A DNA stretch of 64,000 nt, from assembly GCA_902620455.1 (NCBI GenBank), contig CACNIG010000006.1:1-64000 (forward strand). Reading direction: 5' to 3'. The first letter of the stretch is position 1. Every line of letters begins with the position of its first letter. Position numbers and translations under genes: made by a program. Of this stretch, positions 55,143 to 64,000 are shown piece by piece. This stretch comes from an uncultured Bacteroidota bacterium (GTDB taxonomy: Bacteria; Bacteroidota; Bacteroidia; Flavobacteriales; Flavobacteriaceae). Under the pieces are notes generated by a model. The model was not told the DNA's origin. It saw only the letters and a program-made list of their open reading frames with translations, and made no database searches.

Positions 55143-56468
55143 TTAATTGTTGTATAAAGTTTCTAATTCGGTTTTAATTGAAATCAATTCTATCACAGAA
55201 TTCAAATATTTTTGTTGTGAATCTAACAATTGAATTTGCGCTTGTCTAAGTTCAAATGATGAAACTAAGCCTTCAAAAAATTTTATTGAATTCTTATCTT
55301 CAATTGAGATGGCTAGATTCATGTTTTGTTCATTAACACTAAGAGATTTGTTAGCCAATTGATAGTCATTAAGCTTTTGTATAACTTCAGCCTGAGTCTT
55401 TTCTTCTTGCTCCTCAAGGTTTGCTCTAGCTTGTTCCATAGCAATCTTGGCCTTTTGAGATGATACGTTCATCCTATTTGCATTAAATAATGGAATTTCT
55501 AAATTAACACCTACCACTGAGGAGCCAAACCAACTTTGTGATTTATCAGTGAAGTTAAATTCATTATTGTATCCAGTATATGTTCCACTGACGAAACCAG
55601 AAATCTTTGGTAGCTGTTTTGATTTTTCCAATTTGTATTCAATTCTTTTTGTATCAAACATATTTTGTGAAATTTTTATATCAACATTTTTATCTGTGTC
55701 AAAATCTTCAAATGAATTTCCAAAAACTACATTATTTCCTATAAAGTCATCTAGTGATGTTACAAGAACCAATTCATCATTAATATTTATGCCTAAAACT
55801 AATTTTAAAAGATTTATTTGGTTGTCTCTAGTTTTAATTGCCTGAAGTAAAGAAAGCTCTGCTTGTGCAAGTGTTATCCTTATTTGTTCTACATTCTCTT
55901 CCTCTTGAAACCCATTTTTGTATAGTTCATTTACCTCATTAAGATCTTTTTTGAAGTTTTCAAGGTTGTTTTCTAAAAGAGAGATTCCTTCATTGAGGGT
56001 GGCAACAAGACTATACAGTTTAACAATGCCTTCTCTTACTTCCAGCAATGTTTTTTCATAAAAATTCTCAGAAGTTGCAAGAAAGATTTTACTATATTCC
56101 AAACCAACTAACCATGAACCATCAAATAATAATTGCTCCATTCTAACAGATCCAATCGCAGTCTGTTCTGTGCCAAACTGAATCTCAGAAAAATCTCCTT
56201 TGTTTCCACCAAAAAATTCAGCAGGAATTAATGAAGTTGGGAGTTCTAAGTTATTTAAATAGTTTAAATCTAGTGATACATTAGGCAGTCCGATTGCGAT
56301 AGTTTTCCACCTTTCCTGATATGCCATTTGTATTTCTCTCTCCGCATTCTTTAAATTTCTGTTATTTTCAATTCCATATTTTACAGCATCTTCTATGCTT
56401 AAGCTAACCACCTCTGATTGAGAATAACATATGTTTGATATAAATAGTACTAATAAAAGTTTTCTCAT
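55143..56468 (-). CDS. TolC-family outer-membrane efflux protein
   Basis: 441 residues from ATG 56468, which starts the signal peptide MRKLLLVLFISNICYSQ; an ATG eight codons earlier is less likely. Two repeats with YGIENNRNLKNAEREIQMAY, long coiled-coil helices, and FFEGLVSSFELRQAQIQLLD fit TolC/OEP. It forms the outer-membrane channel of the pump. Overlaps the tetR stop by four bases. Confidence 0.9.
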   Translation of the reverse strand: MRKLLLVLFISNICYSQSEVVSLSIEDAVKYGIENNRNLKNAEREIQMAYQERWKTIAIGLPNVSLDLNYLNNLELPTSLIPAEFFGGNKGDFSEIQFGTEQTAIGSVRMEQLLFDGSWLVGLEYSKIFLATSENFYEKTLLEVREGIVKLYSLVATLNEGISLLENNLENFKKDLNEVNELYKNGFQEEENVEQIRITLAQAELSLLQAIKTRDNQINLLKLVLGININDELVLVTSLDDFIGNNVVFGNSFEDFDTDKNVDIKISQNMFDTKRIEYKLEKSKQLPKISGFVSGTYTGYNNEFNFTDKSQSWFGSSVVGVNLEIPLFNANRMNVSSQKAKIAMEQARANLEEQEEKTQAEVIQKLNDYQLANKSLSVNEQNMNLAISIEDKNSIKFFEGLVSSFELRQAQIQLLDSQQKYLNSVIELISIKTELETLYNN

Positions 56469-57073
56469 TTTTTTATCATTTTGATTATCCATTTAGGGAT
56501 TGATTTTTTTCTCTCAAGCATAAGTGTATTGAACTCCTTTGTATTAAGCTTCTCCATCTTCTTTAATATTGGGCTACACATAAATGGGAAAACTATTAAG
56601 CTCATGATATTTGTTACAAAATGGATTGGCTCTACTTTAGTATATATTCCTTTTTTTACCCCTTCTTGATATTGTGCAACAAGCCTTGACTTCATGATCA
56701 TTTTAGTTGATGGCATTTTTAAAAAGGAAGTAGGATTGTTTTTTAGTTCATTTAATACAAAAGTTGGAAGTAGGGGTTCAGCTATTGTCATGTCTATGTA
56801 TTTCTCACAGGTGAGTTTAATTTTTTCTTCTAATGAAGTTTTTTCATCATTATAGACCTCTACCATTTTACTTAAGAAATCGAAAAGAGTCTCGAACATT
56901 ATTATTTCAAATAATTTCCATTTACTTGTGAAATAATAATTTAACAGTGCTAGGTTAATGTCAGATTCCTTTGCAATCTCTCTGGTAGTTGTAGCACTAT
57001 AACCCTTTTTTAAAAAAAGAGATTTAGCCGCAGTTTTAATTTTTATTTCAGTTTCAGAATATTCTTTCTTCAT
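56465..57073 (-). CDS. TetR/AcrR-family regulator of the efflux operon
   Basis: 202 residues. HTH at 9-55: IKTAAKSLFLKKGYSATTTR, then EIAKESDINLALLNYYFTSK. The C-terminal ligand domain is helical and unlike named subfamilies. Being first in the pump operon it probably represses it and itself, released by a pump substrate. The intergenic space to the polyprenyl synthase is AT-rich and contains several short inverted repeats, none clear enough to call an operator. Confidence 0.92.
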   Translation of the reverse strand: MKKEYSETEIKIKTAAKSLFLKKGYSATTTREIAKESDINLALLNYYFTSKWKLFEIIMFETLFDFLSKMVEVYNDEKTSLEEKIKLTCEKYIDMTIAEPLLPTFVLNELKNNPTSFLKMPSTKMIMKSRLVAQYQEGVKKGIYTKVEPIHFVTNIMSLIVFPFMCSPILKKMEKLNTKEFNTLMLERKKSIPKWIIKMIKK

Positions 57074-57181
57074 GATTAAAATGACTGCAAATTAAATTTA
57101 AACAATTGAATTAAACAAATGATTAATAAAAAATTAACAATAAATTAAAAAGTATATTTATTTTTGAATCAATTAATAAGA

Positions 57182-58147
57182 ATGACTGAATACATTAAAA
57201 TTTTTGAGGATTACCTAAAAAAAGAACTAAAATATACTAAACCAGAAAACCTATACAATCCTGTAAAATATCTTTTAGAATCAGGGGGTAAAAGATTAAG
57301 ACCAATAATAGCATTAAATGTATCTGAACTTTTGGGGGGTAAAATATCTGACACACTTCCAGCAGCAGCAGCGTTAGAAATTTTTCACAATTTCACTTTG
57401 GCACATGATGATATCATGGATAATTCTATGTTGCGAAGAGGTAAAAAGACTATAAATTCAAAATGGGATAATAATACTGGGATTTTATCTGGAGACGTAA
57501 TGCTTATAATCTCTTACGAGGTTTTAAACCAATATCAAGACTCAAAATATATACATTTATCAAAAAAACTTACTGAAATATCAAGACTAGTTTGTGAAGG
57601 CCAACAAGCAGATATGGATTTTGCATCTAAAAATGACATTACGGAGAATGAATATTTTGAGATGATTAAAAATAAAACAGCAGTTCTCATAGGCTGTTCA
57701 TTTATGTTTGGAGGTATTGTTGCAGAGGCTAATGATTTAAATACTAATCTATTATATGAAATAGGATTGAATCTTGGGATAGCTTTTCAATTAGAAGATG
57801 ATTTACTCGATTGCTTCGGAGATCAGGAAAAGTTTGGAAAAAAAATAGGGGGGGATATTATAGAAAAGAAGAAAACTTTATTATATCTTTTCACAAACTT
57901 AAAATTAGAGTCAGAAAAGAAATTAGAATTTGAAAATATTTTTAATTCTAATGAAATAGCCGAATCGGAAAAAATTAATTCTATCAAATTATTTTATGAA
58001 ACTTCGGGTGCATTGAAATATGTAAAAAATAAAGTTAAAGTTTATTTTGACAAAGCAGATCAACTAATTAACAAGCTAGAATTAGATAACGATACCAAGA
58101 GAAAGTTGAATCAATTTTCTAAAACTCTATTAAATAGAGAGATTTGA
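57182..58147 (+). CDS. Polyprenyl diphosphate synthase (IspB/GGPP-type)
   Basis: 321 residues from ATG 57182; the earlier TTG is not preferred. First Asp-rich motif DDIMDNSMLRRGKKT (DDxxD), second EDDLLDCFGD (DDxxD-like, EDDLLD), GGKRLRPIIALN and FHNFTLAHDD. It elongates allylic diphosphates with IPP for quinones or carotenoids. A TATTTTTG -7 element is at 57159-57166. It overlaps the lycopene cyclase tail-to-tail by 18 bases. Confidence 0.93.
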   Translation: MTEYIKIFEDYLKKELKYTKPENLYNPVKYLLESGGKRLRPIIALNVSELLGGKISDTLPAAAALEIFHNFTLAHDDIMDNSMLRRGKKTINSKWDNNTGILSGDVMLIISYEVLNQYQDSKYIHLSKKLTEISRLVCEGQQADMDFASKNDITENEYFEMIKNKTAVLIGCSFMFGGIVAEANDLNTNLLYEIGLNLGIAFQLEDDLLDCFGDQEKFGKKIGGDIIEKKKTLLYLFTNLKLESEKKLEFENIFNSNEIAESEKINSIKLFYETSGALKYVKNKVKVYFDKADQLINKLELDNDTKRKLNQFSKTLLNREI

Positions 58148-59266
58148 AATTCTTTTAAATAAAGACCTAACAAAAGTCTTAATATCAACCGAGAGAAATA
58201 TAGAAAGCTCTTCTAGAACTGATGTTTTTTCATCTAAAAATTTAAATATTTTTATTGGATCGTTATTTTTAAATAGGTCAGAAAAAACTTTAGATCCTTT
58301 ACCCTTTGAAGCAATTAAAACATCCAAAAATAAAAGGTCATAATACCAAAATCTATTTTTAAATCTAATTTTTGATAAAGGTTTCTTTTGTTTCAAGGAC
58401 GAAACTATAATATCGATTTTTTTTATTGAATTTTTAATGGTGTAACCTGTGCTTGGTTTAGACCATCCACCAGCAGTTCCAATTTGAAAATAATTATCCG
58501 TATTATTCTCAAAGAAAGGGTAACATGTCATGGGGATCATACCCTTTTCTTTATCTTTAACGGAATAATTTATAATATTATTTTTTTTAAGATAACTTTT
58601 AATTTCTTTTTCATATTCATTATCACTTATTAACTCTTTTGAGAATAGAGTATATTCAACCAAGGCTTTGTTTTTTGAAAATGGTAATATGTACATAAAT
58701 CTAATTTCATCTTTTTGATCAACACTAAAATCCATAAAAGTTATTTTGTTGTCATCAAAACTCTTGCTTTTAGTCTCAATAGTCCATCCGATAAAATGTT
58801 GTTTTAACAAGGGATATTTTTTGAAATCAACTTCATTATAAATACTTGAAAAAATAATTGAAGAACTAAATTCACCATCATCCGTTTTAACTATTCTATT
58901 TTTTTCATCAATTTCATTAATATTAGAATTTAAATATTTAAAATTTGAAGCTTTTAAAATTTTGTTTCTAATGTGTAAATAAAATTGATCTGATTTTATC
59001 ATTTTATACTTATATGGTTTAAGTAAAAATGTATTGTAAGAACTTGAATCTTTAAACTCTGCGAACTCCCACTCTTTAAAAACCATATCATCAAGTACAG
59101 ATTCTTTATCATTCCAAAAACCAAATGTTTTGTCATTTAAAGTTTTACTATCTCTTTCAATAATTAGTATTTTTTTATCATTGAAGAATTCATCTTTAAT
59201 AAATGCATTTGAAAGTAATAAACCTGACGCACCACCACCACAAATTATATAGTCATATTTCTCCAA
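58130..59266 (-). CDS. crtY: Lycopene beta-cyclase
   Basis: 378 residues. FAD/NAD Rossmann start YDYIICGGGASGLLLSNAF, FGFWNDKE, FIGWTIETKSKSFD with FMDFSVDQ and YILPFSKNKALVEYTLFS, then GTAGGWSKPSTGYTIKNS. These are CrtY/CrtL-type lycopene cyclase features. It cyclises lycopene ends to beta-carotene, the precursor of zeaxanthin and retinal in marine flavobacteria. Other crt genes are not in the window. Confidence 0.93.
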   Translation of the reverse strand: MEKYDYIICGGGASGLLLSNAFIKDEFFNDKKILIIERDSKTLNDKTFGFWNDKESVLDDMVFKEWEFAEFKDSSSYNTFLLKPYKYKMIKSDQFYLHIRNKILKASNFKYLNSNINEIDEKNRIVKTDDGEFSSSIIFSSIYNEVDFKKYPLLKQHFIGWTIETKSKSFDDNKITFMDFSVDQKDEIRFMYILPFSKNKALVEYTLFSKELISDNEYEKEIKSYLKKNNIINYSVKDKEKGMIPMTCYPFFENNTDNYFQIGTAGGWSKPSTGYTIKNSIKKIDIIVSSLKQKKPLSKIRFKNRFWYYDLLFLDVLIASKGKGSKVFSDLFKNNDPIKIFKFLDEKTSVLEELSIFLSVDIKTFVRSLFKRISNLSI

Positions 59267-59314
59267 GCTGTTTAAATTTTATAGTTTTGCAGAATTGATT
59301 TCTAATATACAAAG

Positions 59315-60130
59315 ATGGACCAAATAATTGAATACTTTTCAAGTTTAAACCCTGTTGTTGGAGCTTTATATGCGACACTTTTTACCTGGGGAGTTACTGC
59401 GCTAGGAGCTTCAACTGTTTTCTTATTTAAGACAATGAGTAGGATGGCTTTAGATGGTATGCTTGGATTTACTGGAGGCGTTATGGTTGCAGCTAGCTTC
59501 TGGAGCCTATTATTTCCTGCTATTGAAATGAGTGCTGGTGATGGTTTTATTAAAGTTATGCCTGCAGCTATTGGTTTTGGATTAGGTGCATTATTTATAT
59601 TTGGAGTTGATAAGGTTCTTCCTCATATTCATATAAATTTTAAAGAACCAGAAGGGATAAAGACTCCATGGAGGCGAACAACTCTTCTTACACTTGCAGT
59701 TACTCTTCACAATATTCCTGAGGGTCTTGCAGTAGGAGTATTATTTGGTGGAGTAGCAGCTGGTATTCCTGAAGCATCAATTGCAGGAGCTGTTGTATTA
59801 GCGTTTGGTATTGGTCTTCAGAATTTTCCAGAGGGCATTGCCGTTGCAATGCCACTTAGAAGGTCAGGATTAAGTAAACGAAAAAGTTTTTGGTATGGGC
59901 AACTATCTGCAATCGTTGAACCAGTTGCTGGAGTTATAGGCGCACTTGCTGTTACATTCTTTACACCTATACTTCCATATGCCCTAGCATTTGCTGCAGG
60001 TGCAATGATATTTGTTGTAGTAGAAGAGGTAATCCCAGAGACTCAATTAGATAAATATACTGATATTGCTACTCTTGGTTTTATAGGCGGCTTTATAATA
60101 ATGATGACACTTGACGTAGCTCTTGGTTAA
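59315..60130 (+). CDS. ZIP-family divalent metal transporter (GufA-like)
   Basis: 271 residues with eight helices. Metal-site motifs TLHNIPEGLAVGVLF in helix 4 and LQNFPEGIAVAMPL in helix 5 identify the GufA branch; VEEVIPE in helix 7 also matches. It imports zinc or another divalent metal. A TAGTTTTG element (59282-59289) could serve as -7 promoter. Converges with thiL, overlapping by four bases. Confidence 0.93.
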   Translation: MDQIIEYFSSLNPVVGALYATLFTWGVTALGASTVFLFKTMSRMALDGMLGFTGGVMVAASFWSLLFPAIEMSAGDGFIKVMPAAIGFGLGALFIFGVDKVLPHIHINFKEPEGIKTPWRRTTLLTLAVTLHNIPEGLAVGVLFGGVAAGIPEASIAGAVVLAFGIGLQNFPEGIAVAMPLRRSGLSKRKSFWYGQLSAIVEPVAGVIGALAVTFFTPILPYALAFAAGAMIFVVVEEVIPETQLDKYTDIATLGFIGGFIIMMTLDVALG

Positions 60131-61179
60131 TTATTGACACTAAAAGAATCCCAACCAGAACTATTAATATTAATTTTCTGACCTAAACTAGTAATCATAC
60201 AATTATCGTTCTTTTTATTTATACAAGTCCCAATAACTGATAGGTAGTTAGATTGTTGAATTTTTTTTAGATTTTTTTTTGAAGTAGTAAATAAAAGCTC
60301 ATAATCTTCACCTCCGTTTAGAGATGCTATAGAGGTGTCAATTTTAAATTCTTCACATATGGTTTTTGTATTATCAGATATTGGAATTTGATCCTCAACT
60401 ATATGAAATGATAATCCTGAAGCCGAAGATAAATGATTAATTTCTGTTGATAGGCCATCACTAATATCTATCATTGAAGTTGGAATAATTTTTAACTCTT
60501 CTAGATAATTAATAACATCTAATCTAGCCTCAGGCTTTAATTGTCTTTGTATACAGTATGTATATCGACTAAGATCAGGTTGAGAATTTGGGTTAACTTC
60601 AAAAACATTCTTCTCTCTTTCTAAAACTTGAAGACCCATGTAAGCTGCACCTAAGTCACCTGATACTACTAATAAATCATCAACTTTAGCACCACCTCTT
60701 TCAATAATTTTTCTAGTTGTTGTATTACCTATACATGTGACCGAAATCATTAAACCTTTATTTGAAGATGTAGTGTCTCCTCCTATTAAATCAATATTAT
60801 AATTTTTACAAGCCAAATTAATTCCTTCATATAATTCTTCAAGAGCATTTATCTTAAATCTATTTGAAACTGCAATTGATACCAAAATATGTGAAGGTTT
60901 TACGTTCATTGATATAATATCTGAAATATTAACAATAACGCTTTTATAACCTAGATGTTTAAGAGGCATGTAGGATAAGTCAAAGTGTACACCTTCTACT
61001 AATATATCTTGTGAGATTGTAACATTGGTTTTATCAAACTTTAATAATGCAGCATCATCCCCAATATCAATAATTGTTGATTTATTAGTATTCCTGAAAG
61101 ACTTAGTAATCTTTTTTATTAGTTCAACTTCACTAATTTTAGAAAGATCATTTTCCTCTTGATTATTTTTATCATCCAT
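60127..61179 (-). CDS. thiL: Thiamine-monophosphate kinase
   Basis: 350 residues. IDIGDDAALLKF (Mg-ATP site), DILVEGVHFDLSYMPLKHLG, LIGGDTTSSNKGLMISVT, ERGGAKVDDLLVVSGDLGAAY, MIDISDGLSTEINHL and LNGGEDYELLFT match ThiL in order. It phosphorylates TMP to TPP, completing synthesis or salvage; consistent with the TPP-riboswitch receptor elsewhere in this window. Confidence 0.95.
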   Translation of the reverse strand: MDDKNNQEENDLSKISEVELIKKITKSFRNTNKSTIIDIGDDAALLKFDKTNVTISQDILVEGVHFDLSYMPLKHLGYKSVIVNISDIISMNVKPSHILVSIAVSNRFKINALEELYEGINLACKNYNIDLIGGDTTSSNKGLMISVTCIGNTTTRKIIERGGAKVDDLLVVSGDLGAAYMGLQVLEREKNVFEVNPNSQPDLSRYTYCIQRQLKPEARLDVINYLEELKIIPTSMIDISDGLSTEINHLSSASGLSFHIVEDQIPISDNTKTICEEFKIDTSIASLNGGEDYELLFTTSKKNLKKIQQSNYLSVIGTCINKKNDNCMITSLGQKININSSGWDSFSVNN

Positions 61180-61215
61180 TTTTCAAATTTAAGCTAAATG
61201 ATCTGTTAAAGATGG

Positions 61216-61239
61216 CTATAATTTCTAAGATAATTATAG
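61216..61239. repeat. Inverted repeat between divergent thiL and sufB
   Basis: Arms CTATAATT and AATTATAG are perfect 8-base complements separated by eight bases. It lies 37 bases upstream of thiL and 73 before sufB, with no T tract immediately after that would make it a terminator. It could be a regulator-binding site for either gene. Confidence 0.45.
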
Positions 61240-61283
61240 ATTTATTAACACTTAAAAATATTTAATAAACCTTGATTAAATTG

Positions 61284-61291
61284 TATATTTG
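61284..61291 (+). promoter_or_regulatory. -7 promoter element of the suf operon
   Basis: TATATTTG matches TAnnTTTG, about 21 bases before sufB ATG; the nearest TTG lies only nine bases upstream, so the -33 element is unclear. Confidence 0.4.
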
Positions 61292-61311
61292 CGAATGTTT
61301 AAAGGTTATTT

Positions 61312-62757
61312 ATGGCTTACACTGAAGAAGAATTAAAGAAACAACTTGAAACTAAAGAATACGAGTATGGTTTTTACACAGATATAGACTCTGAAACCTT
61401 TCCTGTGGGACTCAGTGAAGAAATTGTTGTTGCTATTTCAAAGAAAAAGAATGAACCAAAATGGATGACAGAATGGAGACTGGATGCATTTAATATATGG
61501 AAAGGTATGAAAAAACCTTCTTGGTCGAACCTCAAATATAAAGAGCCTGATTATCAAGGAATCTCTTATTATTCCGCTCCTAAGAAAAAGCCAGATCTCA
61601 AGTCTTTAGACGAAGTCGACCCAGAGCTTCTCAAAACATTTAACAAGCTAGGGATATCAATTGACGAACAAAAAAGATTAAGTGGAGTTGCAATGGATGT
61701 TGTTGTTGATTCTGTCTCAGTTGCTACTTCTTTTAAAGATACATTAGAAGAAAAAGGGATTATTTTTTGCTCAATTTCAGATGCTATAAAGAACCATCCT
61801 AAGCTTGTAAGAAAGTACATTGGTACTGTTATTCCCAAAAGAGATAATTATTTCGCAGCACTTAACTCTGCTGTTTTTTCCGATGGATCATTCTGTTACA
61901 TACCAAAAGGAGTTAAGTGTCCAATGGAATTATCTACTTATTTTAGAATTAATCAAGCTGGAACGGGACAATTTGAAAGAACTTTGTTAATCGCAGATGA
62001 ATCAAGTTATGTTAGTTACCTTGAGGGATGCACAGCCCCTTCTAGAGATGAAAATCAACTACATGCTGCAGTTGTAGAATTAATTGCGTTAGATGATGCC
62101 GAAATAAAGTATTCAACTGTTCAAAATTGGTTTCCCGGTGATAAAGATGGAAACGGTGGAGTATTTAATTTTGTTACGAAAAGAGGAATTTGTCATGATA
62201 GATCAAAAATTTCTTGGACTCAGGTAGAGACTGGCTCAGCTGTTACTTGGAAATACCCTTCATGTGTTCTTAAAGGAAATGATTCGATTGGTGAATTTTA
62301 TTCTATTGCTGTTACAAATAATTTTCAACAGGCTGATACTGGAACTAAAATGATACACATTGGCAAGAACACAAAAAGCACAATTATTTCAAAAGGAGTT
62401 TCAGCAGGAAAGTCTCAAAATAGTTACAGGGGACTAGTAAAAATTTCACCTATGGCAGAAAATGCTAGAAACTTTTCTCAATGTGATTCACTTTTGATGG
62501 GAAACGATTGTGGTGCTCATACATTCCCATATATTGAAGCTCAAAATAAATCGGCGCAGATTGAGCATGAAGCCTCTACTAGTAAAATTGGTGAGGATCA
62601 AATTTTTTACTGTAATCAAAGAGGTATTGACACAGAGAAGGCTATTGCACTAATTGTTAATGGATTTAGCAAAGAAGTTCTAAACAAGCTTCCGATGGAG
62701 TTTGCTGTTGAGGCTCAGAAATTATTAGAAATATCATTAGAAGGGTCTGTTGGTTAA
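61312..62757 (+). CDS. sufB: Fe-S cluster assembly scaffold SufB
   Basis: 481 residues. Conserved SufB stretches: [60 protein letters not shown] and GMISQ-like [20 protein letters not shown]. Cys in YLEGCTAP and [18 protein letters not shown], with Glu/His, provide cluster-binding positions. SufB forms the SufBC2D complex that builds [Fe-S] clusters. Confidence 0.97.
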   Translation: MAYTEEELKKQLETKEYEYGFYTDIDSETFPVGLSEEIVVAISKKKNEPKWMTEWRLDAFNIWKGMKKPSWSNLKYKEPDYQGISYYSAPKKKPDLKSLDEVDPELLKTFNKLGISIDEQKRLSGVAMDVVVDSVSVATSFKDTLEEKGIIFCSISDAIKNHPKLVRKYIGTVIPKRDNYFAALNSAVFSDGSFCYIPKGVKCPMELSTYFRINQAGTGQFERTLLIADESSYVSYLEGCTAPSRDENQLHAAVVELIALDDAEIKYSTVQNWFPGDKDGNGGVFNFVTKRGICHDRSKISWTQVETGSAVTWKYPSCVLKGNDSIGEFYSIAVTNNFQQADTGTKMIHIGKNTKSTIISKGVSAGKSQNSYRGLVKISPMAENARNFSQCDSLLMGNDCGAHTFPYIEAQNKSAQIEHEASTSKIGEDQIFYCNQRGIDTEKAIALIVNGFSKEVLNKLPMEFAVEAQKLLEISLEGSVG

Positions 62758-62766
62758 AAAAAATAT

Positions 62767-63513
62767 ATGTTAGAAATAGATAATTTACATTGTAAGATAG
62801 ACGGAAAGTCAATTCTAAAAGGAGTAAATTTAAAAATTAAGAAAGGTGAGATTCATGCCATCATGGGTCCTAATGGTTCTGGTAAAAGCACCCTAGCAAA
62901 TGTAATTTCTGGGCATGAAGATTATGAGGTTACAAAAGGGTCAATTTATTTTGATAACAAAGAAATAAATGATCTTGGTGTTGATGAAAGAGCTCATGAA
63001 GGTATCTTCATGTCATTTCAATATCCAGTTGAAATTCCTGGTGTTACAGTAACAAACTTCATTAAGACTGCAATCAATGAAACTAGAAAATCGCAAGGAC
63101 TTGAAGATATGTCATCTAGTCAAATGTTAAAAAAGATTAGAGAGAAAGCAAACTTACTTGATATGGATTCAAATTTTTTATCTAGGTCATTAAATGAAGG
63201 CTTTTCTGGTGGAGAGAAAAAAAGAAATGAAATCTTTCAAATGGCAATGATGGAGCCCAAATTGGCAGTTCTTGATGAGACTGATTCTGGACTAGATATT
63301 GATGCCTTAAAAATAGTTGCCAATGGTGTTGTAAAGTGTAGTAATGATGATAACTCTGTCCTTGTAATTACGCATTATCAAAGACTTTTAGATTATATAG
63401 TTCCAGATAAAGTACATGTTATCATGGATGGTAAAGTAGTTAAAACAGGGAATAAAGATCTTGCAAAAAAAATTGAAGTTGTTGGATATGATTGGTTGAA
63501 AAAGGGTAATTAA
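62767..63513 (+). CDS. sufC: Fe-S cluster assembly ATPase SufC
   Basis: 248 residues. Walker A GPNGSGKSTLANVISGHEDY, Q-loop FMSFQYPVEIPGV, signature GFSGGEKKRNEIFQMAM, and Walker B AVLDETDSGLDID with the SufC-specific spacing. It provides ATP hydrolysis that opens the SufB-SufD interface. Nine bases after sufB and two before sufD. Confidence 0.97.
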   Translation: MLEIDNLHCKIDGKSILKGVNLKIKKGEIHAIMGPNGSGKSTLANVISGHEDYEVTKGSIYFDNKEINDLGVDERAHEGIFMSFQYPVEIPGVTVTNFIKTAINETRKSQGLEDMSSSQMLKKIREKANLLDMDSNFLSRSLNEGFSGGEKKRNEIFQMAMMEPKLAVLDETDSGLDIDALKIVANGVVKCSNDDNSVLVITHYQRLLDYIVPDKVHVIMDGKVVKTGNKDLAKKIEVVGYDWLKKGN

Positions 63514-63515
63514 AT

Positions 63516-64000
63516 ATGAGCTTTCAAGATAAATTATTGGATTCTTTTATTGCTTTTGAACAAGTAATCGATCTTGATAACCCTGTACACACTGTTAGAA
63601 AAAACGCCCTAAAAAGATTCGAGAGTAATGGCTTCCCAACAAAAAAAGATGAACTGTGGAAGTATACTTCTCTTAATTCAATAATACAAAAAGACTATAG
63701 CTTATCTGTCAAAAGCAATCCAAATGTTGGACTAAAGGATATAGAAAAATATTCAATCAATGATATTGATTCATATAAAATAGTTTTTGTTGATGGTGTT
63801 TTCAATCCATTCTTGTCAAATACAACGCATGATGGCGTGGATATATGCGTATTGTCTGCTGCTTTGTCAAAAACAAAGTATAAAAAAACAATCACTAAAT
63901 ACTTTAATAAAATAGTTCCAGACGACCAGAGTTTAGCTTCATTAAATACCTCATATACTAAGGAAGGAGCTTACATCCATATACCAAAATCTGTTTTGCC
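63516..64000 (+). CDS. sufD: Fe-S cluster assembly protein SufD, N-terminal part (runs off window)
   Basis: At least 161 residues from ATG 63516 with no stop before the window end. It begins MSFQDKLLDSFIAFEQVIDL and has FESNGFPTKKDELWKYTSLN, the conserved SufD N-terminal motif (G.P...dE.WrYT.l), and VFVDGVFNPFLSN. Downstream position to sufC fits sufBCD. The remainder of the beta-helical core is outside. Confidence 0.92.
   Translation, partial: MSFQDKLLDSFIAFEQVIDLDNPVHTVRKNALKRFESNGFPTKKDELWKYTSLNSIIQKDYSLSVKSNPNVGLKDIEKYSINDIDSYKIVFVDGVFNPFLSNTTHDGVDICVLSAALSKTKYKKTITKYFNKIVPDDQSLASLNTSYTKEGAYIHIPKSVL

Noticed and set aside
57074-57181. TTTAA/TTAAA inverted repeats as TetR operator
   Set aside because: Short AT-only arms with mismatched centre; expected by chance in this base composition.

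Overview
The window is AT-rich (about 30% G+C by eye), gene-dense chromosomal DNA from a member of the Bacteroidota, most likely a marine flavobacterium. This rests on several things seen in the sequence: intergenic promoters of the TTG / TAnnTTTG type used by this phylum, almost no Shine-Dalgarno sequences, TonB-dependent receptors with a typical C-terminal Phe, a DUF3127 protein, Bacteroidota-style gene strings (rplM-rpsI-rpsB-tsf, sufB-sufC-sufD), a lycopene cyclase, and short lipoprotein signals. No mobile element, CRISPR array, tRNA or rRNA gene was found. No gene-free stretch exceeds 300 bases.

Layout. 1-2.5 kb: the end of a TonB receptor, a PqqB-like metallo-beta-lactamase-fold protein and an M19 dipeptidase lipoprotein. 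2.6-5.7 kb: a monocistronic gene for a 987-residue Ala/Thr-rich lipoprotein, with a sequence that matches the sigma-54 consensus exactly in front and a strong terminator behind. 5.7-9.3 kb: O-antigen polymerase/ligase-like protein, TPR protein, MORN-type lipoprotein, and a WecA/TagO-like initiating sugar-phosphate transferase. 9.4-24.8 kb: a long co-directional surface-glycan operon behind one good promoter, starting with a winged-helix regulator. It holds UDP-glucose dehydrogenase and UDP-glucuronate decarboxylase (UDP-xylose supply), an ABC flippase-like exporter, a Cys-cluster glycosyltransferase-like protein, a mini-HAD/NeuB-like/CMP-transferase trio (a nonulosonate-type sugar), several GT-B glycosyltransferases and a UDP-L-FucNAc cassette (fnlA-fnlB-fnlC plus a transferase). 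25.8-33.4 kb: a tightly overlapping seven-gene operon: DUF4956 membrane protein, CotH-like protein fused to a beta-helix, VTC-type polyphosphate polymerase domain, diverged metallophosphoesterase, glucose/sorbosone dehydrogenase-like propeller and two nucleotide-sugar epimerases. I consider it the best candidate for an undescribed system in the window.

33.5-64 kb is mainly housekeeping: rplU-rpmA, ahcY; a probable thiamine-salvage locus (PnuC-type transporter, NadR-like kinase, TPP riboswitch, TonB receptor); greA, HIT protein, an SSB-tipped DUF3127 protein, sppA; tsf-rpsB-rpsI-rplM; polA, tadA, aspS; a TetR-TolC-MFP-RND efflux operon; polyprenyl synthase and lycopene cyclase (carotenoids/isoprenoids); a ZIP metal transporter; thiL; and sufB-sufC-sufD, running off the window.

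Functional themes are therefore cell-surface construction (glycan, lipoprotein layer, CotH/VTC polymer module), TonB- and riboswitch-linked vitamin uptake, and core translation and replication functions. All assignments come from reading motifs by eye; no database search was run.
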